Source: Sphaerimonospora mesophila NBRC 14179 = JCM 3151 (GTDB lineage Bacteria; Actinomycetota; Actinomycetes; Streptosporangiales; Streptosporangiaceae). From it: DNA of 32,502 nt. A program made the translations under genes and the position numbers. Under the pieces are notes generated by a model. That model made no database searches. It saw only the letters and a program-made list of their open reading frames with translations, and was not told the DNA's origin. The stretch lies in NCBI GenBank assembly GCA_001552515.1, contig BCRI01000086.1, positions 1-32,502 on the forward strand, given 5' to 3'. Position 1 is the first letter of the stretch, and every line of letters begins with the position of its first letter. This document shows positions 7,623 through 14,334 of this stretch, in pieces.

Positions 7623-8537
7623 GTGGCACTCTCGGATGGACTCCTCGGACCGCTGCTGCTGGCTCGTGGCACGATCGACCGTTCCGCGCTTCTGCGCACC
7701 GACGAGGATTGGCTGGAGCGGGCCTGGGCCGCCGAGAAGACGCGGGTCGTCGTCGTCCACGAGGGCAGCACGCCGATCCGCAGGTTCACCGACGGCGCCG
7801 CCCTGGTGCTGACCTCTCCCCACGAGGCGCCACCGGTCGACCGGGAGGCCAGATATCTGCTCGGCGTGGACGAGGACGGCGTGGCGTACTTCGCGGTGCG
7901 CTCCCCGCTTCCGCCGGGGGACGTGGCGGGCCTGCGCGAGGCGGCCGGGCTGCTCGACGACCGCGACGCGGGGCTGCTGGTGAACGCGGTGGCCCTGGAG
8001 GCGTGGCACGCCACCCACGAGTTCTGCCCGCGTTGCGGAACCCTCACGGACGTCGTGGCCGCCGGGCACATGCGGGTCTGCCCCCGCGACGGCAGCCAGC
8101 ACTTCCCGAGGGTGGACCCGGCCGTGATCATGCTGGTCCACGATGACGACGACCGGGTGCTGCTGGCGCGCGGCCAGGGCTGGGGGGAAGGCCGCGTGTC
8201 GGTGCTGGCCGGCTTCGTGGAACCGGGGGAGTCGCTGGAGCACGCGGTGATCCGCGAGGTCATGGAGGAGGTCGGGGTGCTCGTCACCGCGCCGCGCTAC
8301 CTGGGCAGCCAGCCCTGGCCGTTCCCCCGCAGCCTCATGCTCGGCTTCTCCGCGCGCGCGGTCACCACGGAGTTGCGGCCGGATCAGGACGAGATCGCCG
8401 AGGCGCACTGGCTGTCGAGAGCGGAACTCGCCGCGCGGGTCGAGTCCGGCGAGCTGGGCCTGCCGGGCCAGGTCTCGATCGCACGCAGGCTCATCGAGGC
8501 GTGGTACGGCGGGCCCATCTCGAGGAACGGCCGATAG
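7623..8537 (+). CDS. nudC: NADH pyrophosphatase NudC-type Nudix hydrolase
   Basis: A 304-residue protein of the NudC family. The enzyme hydrolyses NADH to NMNH and AMP and in bacteria can remove NAD caps from RNA. It has the N-terminal NUDIX-like domain, a zinc-ribbon-like segment CPRC (about 135-138) and CPRD (about 153-156), then HFPRVDPAVI, the full Nudix box GFVEPGESLEHAVIREVMEEVG (about 197-218) and the NADH-diagnostic SQPWPFP (about 229-235). The fourth zinc ligand of the ribbon is Asp rather than Cys, which is unusual. Start GTG 7623 was chosen for GAAGG about 8 nt upstream; earlier in-frame codons lack one. The gene is divergent from the siderophore operon and next to mycoredoxin, an order also known in mycobacteria. 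Confidence 0.93.
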   Translation: MALSDGLLGPLLLARGTIDRSALLRTDEDWLERAWAAEKTRVVVVHEGSTPIRRFTDGAALVLTSPHEAPPVDREARYLLGVDEDGVAYFAVRSPLPPGDVAGLREAAGLLDDRDAGLLVNAVALEAWHATHEFCPRCGTLTDVVAAGHMRVCPRDGSQHFPRVDPAVIMLVHDDDDRVLLARGQGWGEGRVSVLAGFVEPGESLEHAVIREVMEEVGVLVTAPRYLGSQPWPFPRSLMLGFSARAVTTELRPDQDEIAEAHWLSRAELAARVESGELGLPGQVSIARRLIEAWYGGPISRNGR

Positions 8538-8545
8538 GGGTCCGG

Positions 8546-8785
8546 TCAGCAGGCGCCGGCGAGGTGACGCTTCACCTCGGCGACCGAGGGGTTGGTCATC
8601 GTGTGGCAGTCGGTCACGACGGTGGGGACGACCTGGTTGCCGTTGTTGACGCTCATGACGAACTCGGCGGCCTCCGGATGACGTTCGATGTCGACTTCGT
8701 CGTACGCGATGCCCTCCCGCGTGAGCTGGCTCTTGAGCCGCTTGCAGGGGCCGCACCAGCTTGTCGTGTAGACCGTGAGCGCCAT
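8546..8785 (-). CDS. mrx1: Mycoredoxin / glutaredoxin-like protein
   Basis: A 79-residue thioredoxin-fold protein with a redox motif WCGPC (Cys 11 and 14) and the cis-proline VVPTVV. Mycoredoxins use mycothiol, the actinobacterial thiol, to reduce mixed disulfides on proteins. The motif here is CGPC, as in thioredoxins, where the mycobacterial protein has CGYC. ATG 8785 was chosen for AAGGGA 6-7 nt upstream and because it puts the first beta strand at the N terminus; the frame is open 10 codons further. It converges with nudC with 8 nt between stop codons. The gene symbol is assigned from family and neighbourhood. Confidence 0.87.
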   Translation of the reverse strand: MALTVYTTSWCGPCKRLKSQLTREGIAYDEVDIERHPEAAEFVMSVNNGNQVVPTVVTDCHTMTNPSVAEVKRHLAGAC

Positions 8786-8926
8786 GTCCGTCCCTTTCTG
8801 GCGATACCTCACCACCGTGGGGTGTTCTGAGCAGTCATTGGCAACACGGCGGGGCCCCGTGCTGTTCCCGCCCCGGCGTACGAGCGCGTCCGCAGGATCA
8901 CGGACCCGGGAACGGGGCGAACCTCC

Positions 8927-9973
8927 CTAGCGGTTCAGGCGGGAGGCGATCCAGGTTCTGACGGTCTCGGCCACGCCCGGTTCCCGGTACAGGGCGGAAC
9001 TGTGCCGGGTGCCGGGCACCGTCCTGACCGTCATCGGCACCCCGGCCGCCAGGAGTTCCCCCCTGAGGATCTCGCTCTGGTACGGCGGGACGAACTCCTC
9101 GTCGGAGTGGATCGTGAGCACCGGCGCGTCACCGGGCGAGGCGTGGAACGGCACCTCCATGCTCGACCACTTCTGGGGACACCGGTCGGGTGTGCATCCG
9201 CCGGCGAGTGTGAGGGCGGCCCTGCGCAGCTTGCGCCGCGCGAAGTCCGCGAACGCGTCCGAGCCGTCCTCGAACGACGCGAGCGGCGACACGACCGGGG
9301 AGATCCCGACGACCCCGCGCAGGCCGGGCAGGCCGTCGCCGTACGTGCCGAGCGCGGTGGAGATGTGACCGCCGGCGGAGAAGCCGATCACGACGTAGCG
9401 GTCGGGGTCGGTGTTGAACAGCGCGGCGTGCCGGCGCACGGTTTTGATCACGTCGAGGGCGTCGGTCCGCTGGGCCGGCCAGGGCGCGTCACCGGACAGC
9501 CGGTAGTTCAGGTTGACCACCGTGTAGCCGAGCCGCACGTAGCTCTTGCTGATCGAGGTCAGGGACCTCTTGTCGCCGCTCGACCACCAGCCGCCGTGGA
9601 TGATGAACACGGCCGGCCGCCGGGGGCCGGTGGAATGCCACCAGATGTCCATGCGCTGCCGCGGGTGCGGGCCGTACGAGAACGTCCGCACCTTGGCGCC
9701 GACGGGAAGGGCGGCGCGGGCGGTCGCGCCGGGGGAGGCGGTCGGCCTGGGGGAGACGGTCGTGCTCGGGGAAGGGGCCGGCGTGGCCGAGGGCACGTGC
9801 GTCGCGGTGGCGGTGGGCGTCGGATCGGGTGTCGCGCCGGGTGTGTGATCGCCCGTCTGGGTGGCACCGGCACCCGCCTTCGTGGGCACCTGAGCGAGCA
9901 GCACGGCGGTGAGCGCGAACGCGCCGCCCGCCGTGAGAACACGAGCCAACCCTGCTCTCGCCGCATTCCGCAC
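8927..9973 (-). CDS. Exported alpha/beta hydrolase (esterase/lipase family)
   Basis: A 348-residue protein. Residues 1-35 look like a signal peptide (VRNAARAGLARV, then a hydrophobic AFALTAVLLAQ stretch). A Pro/Thr/Ser-rich linker follows (about 45-85), then an alpha/beta hydrolase domain of the hormone-sensitive-lipase or carboxylesterase type. Catalytic features are HGGWW (oxyanion, about 126-130), GFSAGGH with nucleophile Ser about 199, an acidic residue in the HSDEEFVPP segment and His in GTRHSSAL. GTG 9973 was chosen because GGAGG lies 9 nt upstream; GTG 9997 and ATG 10051 are in frame but poorer. It is likely secreted or wall-associated and hydrolyses an unknown ester. It lies between mrx1 and uvrD2, which adjoin in mycobacteria, so it looks like a lineage-specific insertion. 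Confidence 0.88.
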   Translation of the reverse strand: MRNAARAGLARVLTAGGAFALTAVLLAQVPTKAGAGATQTGDHTPGATPDPTPTATATHVPSATPAPSPSTTVSPRPTASPGATARAALPVGAKVRTFSYGPHPRQRMDIWWHSTGPRRPAVFIIHGGWWSSGDKRSLTSISKSYVRLGYTVVNLNYRLSGDAPWPAQRTDALDVIKTVRRHAALFNTDPDRYVVIGFSAGGHISTALGTYGDGLPGLRGVVGISPVVSPLASFEDGSDAFADFARRKLRRAALTLAGGCTPDRCPQKWSSMEVPFHASPGDAPVLTIHSDEEFVPPYQSEILRGELLAAGVPMTVRTVPGTRHSSALYREPGVAETVRTWIASRLNR

Positions 9974-10131
9974 GGCCTGGTTCCTCCCCGTTGTCACCCG
10001 GTGTCGACTTGGTGCAGAGCCGACGTCCGCCGCCGGCCCGGTCCCCGCCATGGGATCGGTGGGACAGATGTCGGAGGCTGCTGGAAGGATGATGCCAGTA
10101 CATCCTCCGCACCGCATGTTGGGAGCGCCAC

Positions 10132-12207
10132 GTGGACGTCCTCGAGGGGCTGGATCCCGAGCAGCGCGCGGTGGCCGAGGCGGTCCGCGGCCCCGTGTGC
10201 GTGCTCGCGGGCGCGGGCACCGGCAAGACGCGCGCCATCACCCATCGCATCGCGCACGCGGTGCACACCGGGGTGATCGAGCCGCAGAGCGTGCTCGCCG
10301 TGACGTTCACCACTCGCGCGGCGGCCGAGCTCAAACAGCGGCTGCGCCGTCTGGGCGCGCCGGGCGTGCAGGCCCGCACGTTCCACGCGGCGGCGCTGCG
10401 CCAGCTCAGCTACTTCTGGCCGCGGGTGATCGGCGGCGATCCGCCCCAGGTGATCGAGTCCAAGCTGCCGCTGCTCATCGAGGCGTCACGCAACCTGCGG
10501 CGGAACGCCGACCGGGGCGAGCTCAGAGACGTGGCCGCCGAGATCGAGTGGGCCAAGGTCACCCAGATCGGGCCGGAGGACTACACGGCCGCCGCCGCCA
10601 AGGCCCGGCGGACCCCGCCGATCGCGCCGGAGGAGGTGGCCCGGCTCTACGAGGGTTACGAGAACCTGCGCCGCCGGCGCAACCTCATCGACTTCGAGAC
10701 CATCCTCGAGTTGACCGCCGCGGTGATGACCGAGCATCGCGAGGTGGGCGCCCAGATCCGGCAGCAGTACCGCTACTTCGTCGTCGACGAGTTCCAGGAC
10801 GTCAACCCCCTGCAGAAGCTGCTGCTCGACACCTGGCTCGGCGGGCGTGACGACCTGTGCGTGGTGGGCGATCCCAACCAGACGATCTACTCTTTCACCG
10901 GGGCCACCCCGCAATATCTGACCGGCTTCGCCGTCGAGCACCCCTCGGCGAGCGTGATCAAACTGGTGCGCGACTACCGCTCGACCCCGCAGGTGGTCAC
11001 GCTGGCCAACCGGGTGATGGCGCGCTCGCCGCACCGGCTCGAACTGGTCGCGCAGCGTCCTGACGGCCCCGAGCCGGTTCTCACGGAGTACGACGACGAG
11101 GAGGCCGAGGCGCTCGGGGTCGCGCTCACGGTGAAGAAGCTCATGGCCGACGGCGTCCCGGCCAGGGAGATCGCCGTGCTGTTCCGGATCAACGCCCAGT
11201 CCGAGGCGTACGAGCAGGCGTTCGGCGAGGCCGGCGTGCCGTACCTGCTCCGCGGCGCGGAACGCTTCTTTGACCGGCCGGAGGTACGGCAGGCCGTGGT
11301 GCTGCTGCGGGGAGCGGCCCGGTCGGCGGACGGCGACGACCCGCTGGCCCCCGCCGTCCACGCGATCCTGTCCGGGATCGGCCTCACCGCCGAGCCCCCC
11401 GGCGGCGGCAAGGCGCGGGAGAAGTGGGAGTCGCTGAAGGCACTGGCCGACCTGGCCGAGGACATGGCGGCCGACGGCGCGGACCTGGCCGGTTTCGTCA
11501 CCGAGCTGGAACGGCGGGCCGTGGAGCAGCACGCGCCGCCCGTCGAGGGCGTGACGCTGGCCTCGCTGCACGCCGCCAAGGGCCTGGAGTGGGACGCGGT
11601 CTTCCTCGTCGGCCTCACCGAGGGGATGCTCCCGATCATCTACGCGGAGACATCGGAGCAGATCGAGGAGGAGCGGCGGCTGCTCTACGTCGGCGTCACC
11701 CGCGCTCGTGAGCACCTGCACCTGTCCTGGGCGCTGGCCCGCTCGCCCGGCGGCCGCAGGTCTCGGCGGCCCTCCCGCTTTCTCGAGGGGCTCTCACATC
11801 AGCTCCCCGCCGGGGCGGCCAGGACCGGACGCCGTTCGGAGCGGACCGGTGGGAGGCGGCCTGCGGCGCCGCTGCACTGCCGTGTGTGCGGCAAGACGCT
11901 CGCGGCGGCGGCAGAGCAGAAGCTGGGCCGCTGCACGACCTGTCCGGCCGACTACGACGAGGCGCTCCTCGAAAACCTCAGGTCGTGGCGGACCGCCGAG
12001 GCCAAGGAGGCCAAGGTCCCTGCCTATGTCGTCTTCACCGATGTGACGCTTCAGGCGATCGCCGAGCGGGTGCCGACCACGGAGGCGGAACTGCTGGCCA
12101 TCGCCGGCATCGGCCGGGTCAAGCTCGAGCGGTACGGCGAAGCCGTGCTGGAGCTGTGCCGCGTCGCGACCGATGGCGGTAGTCTCACCAGTGTTACTGA
12201 TGAGTAA
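10132..12207 (+). CDS. uvrD2: UvrD2-type superfamily I DNA helicase
   Basis: A 691-residue SF1A 3'-5' DNA helicase acting in DNA repair. Walker A is AGAGTGKT (about 26-33), motif II is VVDEFQDVN, motif III is GDPNQTIYSFTGA, motif IV includes DYRST, motif V is SLHAAKGLEWDAVFLVGL, and motif VI is RRLLYVGVTRAREHL. The C terminus carries the UvrD2 hallmark tetracysteine CxxC-14-CxxC (Cys 583, 586, 601, 604) and a final HRDC domain (about 612-685), so this is UvrD2 rather than PcrA/UvrD1. In Mycobacterium tuberculosis UvrD2 is essential and the tetracysteine module supports unwinding. GTG 10132 has GGGAG about 6 nt upstream. It is divergent from the esterase gene, with 158 nt between starts. Confidence 0.96.
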   Translation: MDVLEGLDPEQRAVAEAVRGPVCVLAGAGTGKTRAITHRIAHAVHTGVIEPQSVLAVTFTTRAAAELKQRLRRLGAPGVQARTFHAAALRQLSYFWPRVIGGDPPQVIESKLPLLIEASRNLRRNADRGELRDVAAEIEWAKVTQIGPEDYTAAAAKARRTPPIAPEEVARLYEGYENLRRRRNLIDFETILELTAAVMTEHREVGAQIRQQYRYFVVDEFQDVNPLQKLLLDTWLGGRDDLCVVGDPNQTIYSFTGATPQYLTGFAVEHPSASVIKLVRDYRSTPQVVTLANRVMARSPHRLELVAQRPDGPEPVLTEYDDEEAEALGVALTVKKLMADGVPAREIAVLFRINAQSEAYEQAFGEAGVPYLLRGAERFFDRPEVRQAVVLLRGAARSADGDDPLAPAVHAILSGIGLTAEPPGGGKAREKWESLKALADLAEDMAADGADLAGFVTELERRAVEQHAPPVEGVTLASLHAAKGLEWDAVFLVGLTEGMLPIIYAETSEQIEEERRLLYVGVTRAREHLHLSWALARSPGGRRSRRPSRFLEGLSHQLPAGAARTGRRSERTGGRRPAAPLHCRVCGKTLAAAAEQKLGRCTTCPADYDEALLENLRSWRTAEAKEAKVPAYVVFTDVTLQAIAERVPTTEAELLAIAGIGRVKLERYGEAVLELCRVATDGGSLTSVTDE

Positions 12208-12210
12208 TAT
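12194..12210. promoter_or_regulatory. Candidate promoter/operator of tesB
   Basis: The sequence holds an inverted repeat TTACT-GATG-AGTAA (12194-12207) overlapping a -10-like TAATAT (12205-12210). It lies at the end of uvrD2, 30 nt before the tesB start, in an AT-rich island unlike its surroundings. Short palindromes of this form are typical TetR-family operators. The regulator is not in the window and no clear -35 is seen. Confidence 0.45.
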
Positions 12211-12239
12211 TCCCCCGGTGCGTTTTTGTTGGAGGCTCC

Positions 12240-13133
12240 GTGCACTCGGCTCTCAAGGAGCTGCTCGACCTGCTCGACCTGGAGCAGATCGAGCTCGATA
12301 TCTTCCGGGGACGCAGCCCGGAGGAGCGGATTCAGCGGGTTTTCGGCGGTCAGGTCGCGGCTCAGGCGCTCGTGGCGGCCGGCCGTACGGTCCCGGCCGA
12401 CCGCATGGTCCACTCCCTGCATGCGTACTTCATCCGGCCGGGTGATCCCGCGGTCCCGATCGTCTACAACGTCGACCGGGTGCGCGATGGCCGCTCGTTC
12501 ACCACGCGACGGGTCACGGCCATCCAGCACGGCAAGGCGATCTTCTCGATGTCGGCCTCGTTCCACATAGCCGAGGAGGGCCTGGAGCACCAGTCGGCCG
12601 CCATGCCGTCCGTTCCCGAGCCGGAGAGTCTGGGGACCTTCCAGCAGCGGATGCTCGACGTGGTGGGGGACGACCCGACATGGCGCGAATGGCTGTCGAA
12701 ACCGCGTCCGGTCGACGTGCGGTACGTGCACCGGCTGCCGTGGGAGGCGCCCGCCGGTGCCGCCGGGGCTCCCACCGCGTCCGACGAGAACCACGTGTGG
12801 TTCCGATACGAGGCCGATCTCCCCGACGACCCGCTGCTGCACGTCGTGCTGGCCGCCTACGCGTCGGATTTCACGCTGGTGGACACCGTGCTGCTCGCGC
12901 ACGGGAGGGCCTGGGGCACGGCCGACTTCTCCGGTGCCTCGCTCGATCACGCGATGTGGTTCCACCGCCCGCTTCGAGCCGACGAGTGGGTGCTGTACGC
13001 CCAGGAGTCGCCGTGGTCGGGCGGCGCGCGCGGGCTCGCTCGCGGACAGATGTTCACGGCCGCCGGAGAGCTGGCGGTGTCCGTGGTGCAGGAGTGTCTG
13101 ATCCGGGTTGGTGATGATGTCACGAAGTCGTGA
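12240..13133 (+). CDS. tesB: Acyl-CoA thioesterase II (TesB family)
   Basis: A 297-residue protein with the double hot-dog TesB fold. It hydrolyses acyl-CoA to free acid and CoA. The N-terminal hot-dog has the FGGQVAAQAL motif and HSLHAYFIRPG; the C-terminal one has AYASDFTLVDT, which carries the catalytic Asp region, and HAMWFHRPLRADEWVLY. Length and order match E. coli TesB and mycobacterial TesB2. GTG 12240 is preceded by TGGAGG at good spacing (4-5 nt). It stands alone, 32 nt after uvrD2 and just before the whiB7 promoter. Its likely promoter sits at the uvrD2 stop, with a palindrome suggesting regulation. Confidence 0.94.
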   Translation: MHSALKELLDLLDLEQIELDIFRGRSPEERIQRVFGGQVAAQALVAAGRTVPADRMVHSLHAYFIRPGDPAVPIVYNVDRVRDGRSFTTRRVTAIQHGKAIFSMSASFHIAEEGLEHQSAAMPSVPEPESLGTFQQRMLDVVGDDPTWREWLSKPRPVDVRYVHRLPWEAPAGAAGAPTASDENHVWFRYEADLPDDPLLHVVLAAYASDFTLVDTVLLAHGRAWGTADFSGASLDHAMWFHRPLRADEWVLYAQESPWSGGARGLARGQMFTAAGELAVSVVQECLIRVGDDVTKS

Positions 13134-13144
13134 AAATCGCAGGT

Positions 13145-13184
13145 AGAAAATAGGTTGCTCGGCCTGCCGGTTGGGATTTAGGGT
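13145..13184 (+). promoter_or_regulatory. WhiB7-type promoter of the whiB7 leader
   Basis: An AT-rich block AGAAAATAGG (13145-13154) lies directly upstream of a -35-like TTGCTC (13155-13160), then 18 nt, then a -10-like TAGGGT (13179-13184). Promoters that WhiB7 activates with the principal sigma factor carry exactly such an AT-rich tract upstream of the -35, bound by the WhiB7 AT-hook. Autoactivation of whiB7 is well established in mycobacteria. The start of transcription would be near 13191, giving a leader of about 510 nt. Confidence 0.68.
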
Positions 13185-13248
13185 CTTGGTCAAGCCAGTC
13201 GGACGATCCTGTTCCGGCTGTCGTACTACTGGAGTGGAGGTGAGTCAG

Positions 13249-13560
13249 GTGGAGATCACGATCATGTTCGCCACGCCGTGGCTCGCCTCTGCCTGCCCGA
13301 ACGTCGCCATCGCCGCTGTCGCCCAGACGAAGCAGACGAAACTGCGGCGTGGCGTGGCCGCCTTCGCTCAGGTCGGCGCTGCCCGCACCGGTTCGGTCAC
13401 CGAGCCTCGCTCGGCTGTCTTCGGTGTGGCGCGCCACGGCGTCGAGTCCTACCAGGTCGCCCTGGTGGACCGTCCGATGAGCGATGAGCAGATCAACCGC
13501 ACCGCCGACGGCGGGGCACCGGGTCCGTTGTACGCCTGGAGAGAACCAGTCATAACTTGA
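13249..13560 (+). CDS. whiB7 leader ORF (uORF), 103 codons
   Basis: A leader ORF of 103 codons between the predicted whiB7 promoter and the attenuator. GTG 13249 is preceded by GGAGGTGA (13236-13243) at 5 nt, the best Shine-Dalgarno in the window. The open frame runs further upstream, but those codons fall around the promoter. Codon use is GC-rich in the third position, as in real genes here. The protein begins MEITIMFATPWLASACPN and ends LYAWREPVIT. I recognise no domain. Its stop is 15 nt before the terminator stem, so translation would affect which RNA hairpins form. In mycobacteria and Streptomyces, whiB7/wblC leaders with such uORFs control read-through when antibiotics stall ribosomes. 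It may act through being translated rather than through its product. Confidence 0.78.
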   Translation: MEITIMFATPWLASACPNVAIAAVAQTKQTKLRRGVAAFAQVGAARTGSVTEPRSAVFGVARHGVESYQVALVDRPMSDEQINRTADGGAPGPLYAWREPVIT

Positions 13561-13575
13561 CCGGTCTCCCTCTTC

Positions 13576-13617
13576 AGGCCGCGGATCCGACCAGGATCCG
13601 CGGCCTTCTTGTTTTGT
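13576..13617 (+). terminator. Intrinsic terminator / attenuator upstream of whiB7
   Basis: A perfect 13-bp stem (13576-13588 with 13594-13606), loop GACCA, followed by TTCTTGTTTTGT. It lies between the leader ORF and whiB7 and would stop most transcripts before whiB7. A competing pairing is possible: 13520-13528 (inside the leader ORF) can pair with 13581-13589 over 9 bp including two G-U pairs, which would break the stem. A weaker hairpin, 13538-13547 with 13563-13569, overlaps the uORF stop. Confidence 0.88.
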
Positions 13618-13637
13618 CGGCCACGATTCCACCCCGT

Positions 13638-13671
13638 CCACGAGGACAACCAGGCCCACGAGGACAACCAG
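13638..13671 (+). repeat. Two-copy direct repeat in the whiB7 5' leader
   Basis: CCACGAGGACAACCAG occurs at 13638-13653 and again at 13656-13671, a period of 18 nt. It lies between the attenuator and the whiB7 ribosome binding site, outside any gene I support. The role is unknown. Confidence 0.8.
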
Positions 13672-13699
13672 ACCAAAACCATTCAAAGAGGTGACGCAG

Positions 13700-13963
13700 A
13701 TGGCGGCCCCGGTCATGGACCTGATCGAAGCCGAAATCCCCTGTCGTACCGACCCCGACCTGTGGTTCGCCGAGTCTCCCGAGGACGTGGAGTTCGCCAA
13801 GGCGCTCTGCGGCGGCTGCCCGATCCAGAAGGCCTGCCTGGCCCGCGCGCTGGAGCGCGAGGAGCCGTGGGGCGTCTGGGGTGGCGAGCTCATCCTGCGG
13901 GGGGTCGTCGTTCCCCGGAAGCGCCCGCGGGGGCGTCCGCGCAAGACGCCCGTCGCCGCCTGA
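13700..13963 (+). CDS. whiB7: WhiB7 transcriptional activator of antibiotic resistance
   Basis: An 87-residue WhiB-family iron-sulfur protein. The four cluster cysteines are Cys 15, 37, 40 and 46 (C...CxxC...C), followed by the turn GVWGGE (58-63) and a C-terminal AT-hook, RPRGRPRK, which marks the WhiB7 class. WhiB7 binds the sigma region 4 of RNA polymerase and the AT-rich DNA upstream of the -35, and turns on intrinsic resistance genes when ribosome-targeting antibiotics are present. ATG 13700 has AGAGGTGA about 6 nt upstream; GTG 13691 is in frame but lies within that site. It follows a long leader with uORF and terminator, and a small-protein gene lies 42 nt downstream, probably on the same transcript. 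Confidence 0.95.
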   Translation: MAAPVMDLIEAEIPCRTDPDLWFAESPEDVEFAKALCGGCPIQKACLARALEREEPWGVWGGELILRGVVVPRKRPRGRPRKTPVAA

Positions 13964-14005
13964 CCAATACACGTAAGACCTGGAAACACAAGGAAGGACA
14001 GTCAG

Positions 14006-14188
14006 ATGAACCTCTCCCCGAACGCCTCGATGTATCTCTACCAAGAACTGGTAGACGAGCGAATACGGACCTTGCACCGCGAGGCGGAGGAAGAGCGCCT
14101 GGCCAGCCGGATCCTGAGCGCCAAGCGGGCTCGCCGGCGGGCTGAGCGCGCCTCGGAGCGGCTCAGGGGCGCGCTGGCCCGTCTCTAG
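14006..14188 (+). CDS. Small arginine/glutamate-rich helical protein downstream of whiB7
   Basis: A 60-residue protein. After YLYQELVDERIRTLHREAEEERL the rest is almost wholly charged and helix-forming, with many Arg, Glu and Ala, and it may form a coiled coil or bind RNA. ATG 14006 has AAGGA about 7 nt upstream. It starts 42 nt after whiB7 and ends just before a strong terminator, so it should be expressed with whiB7. I know small helical proteins of similar style in other actinobacteria but no function. Inference only: it could take part in the response that WhiB7 controls. Confidence 0.8.
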   Translation: MNLSPNASMYLYQELVDERIRTLHREAEEERLASRILSAKRARRRAERASERLRGALARL

Positions 14189-14194
14189 TTCGAA

Positions 14195-14228
14195 AAGGGC
14201 CCGGGCGCACATCGGCGTCCGGGCCCTT
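14195..14228. terminator. Terminator hairpin after the whiB7 unit
   Basis: A 13-bp stem (14195-14207 with 14216-14228, one G-T pair) built on AAGGGCCCGG / CCGGGCCCTT, six bases after the stop of the small-protein gene. The following bases are not T-rich. On the opposite strand the hairpin is followed by TTTTCG, so it could also end transcripts from the convergent ABC1 kinase operon. Confidence 0.8.
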
Positions 14229-14334
14229 CCCGTCCTATCCGGCAGGACGCCCGCGGCGGACTGAGGTCATCCACGCGAGACCGTACGAGCACGGCGCGCG
14301 GTCAGGCGGTTCATCCCCGGCCTCGGCCGGGGTA

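Noticed and set aside
13171-13248. Upstream extension of the whiB7 leader ORF
   Set aside because: The codons overlap the predicted promoter and transcription start, and the strong Shine-Dalgarno belongs to GTG 13249.
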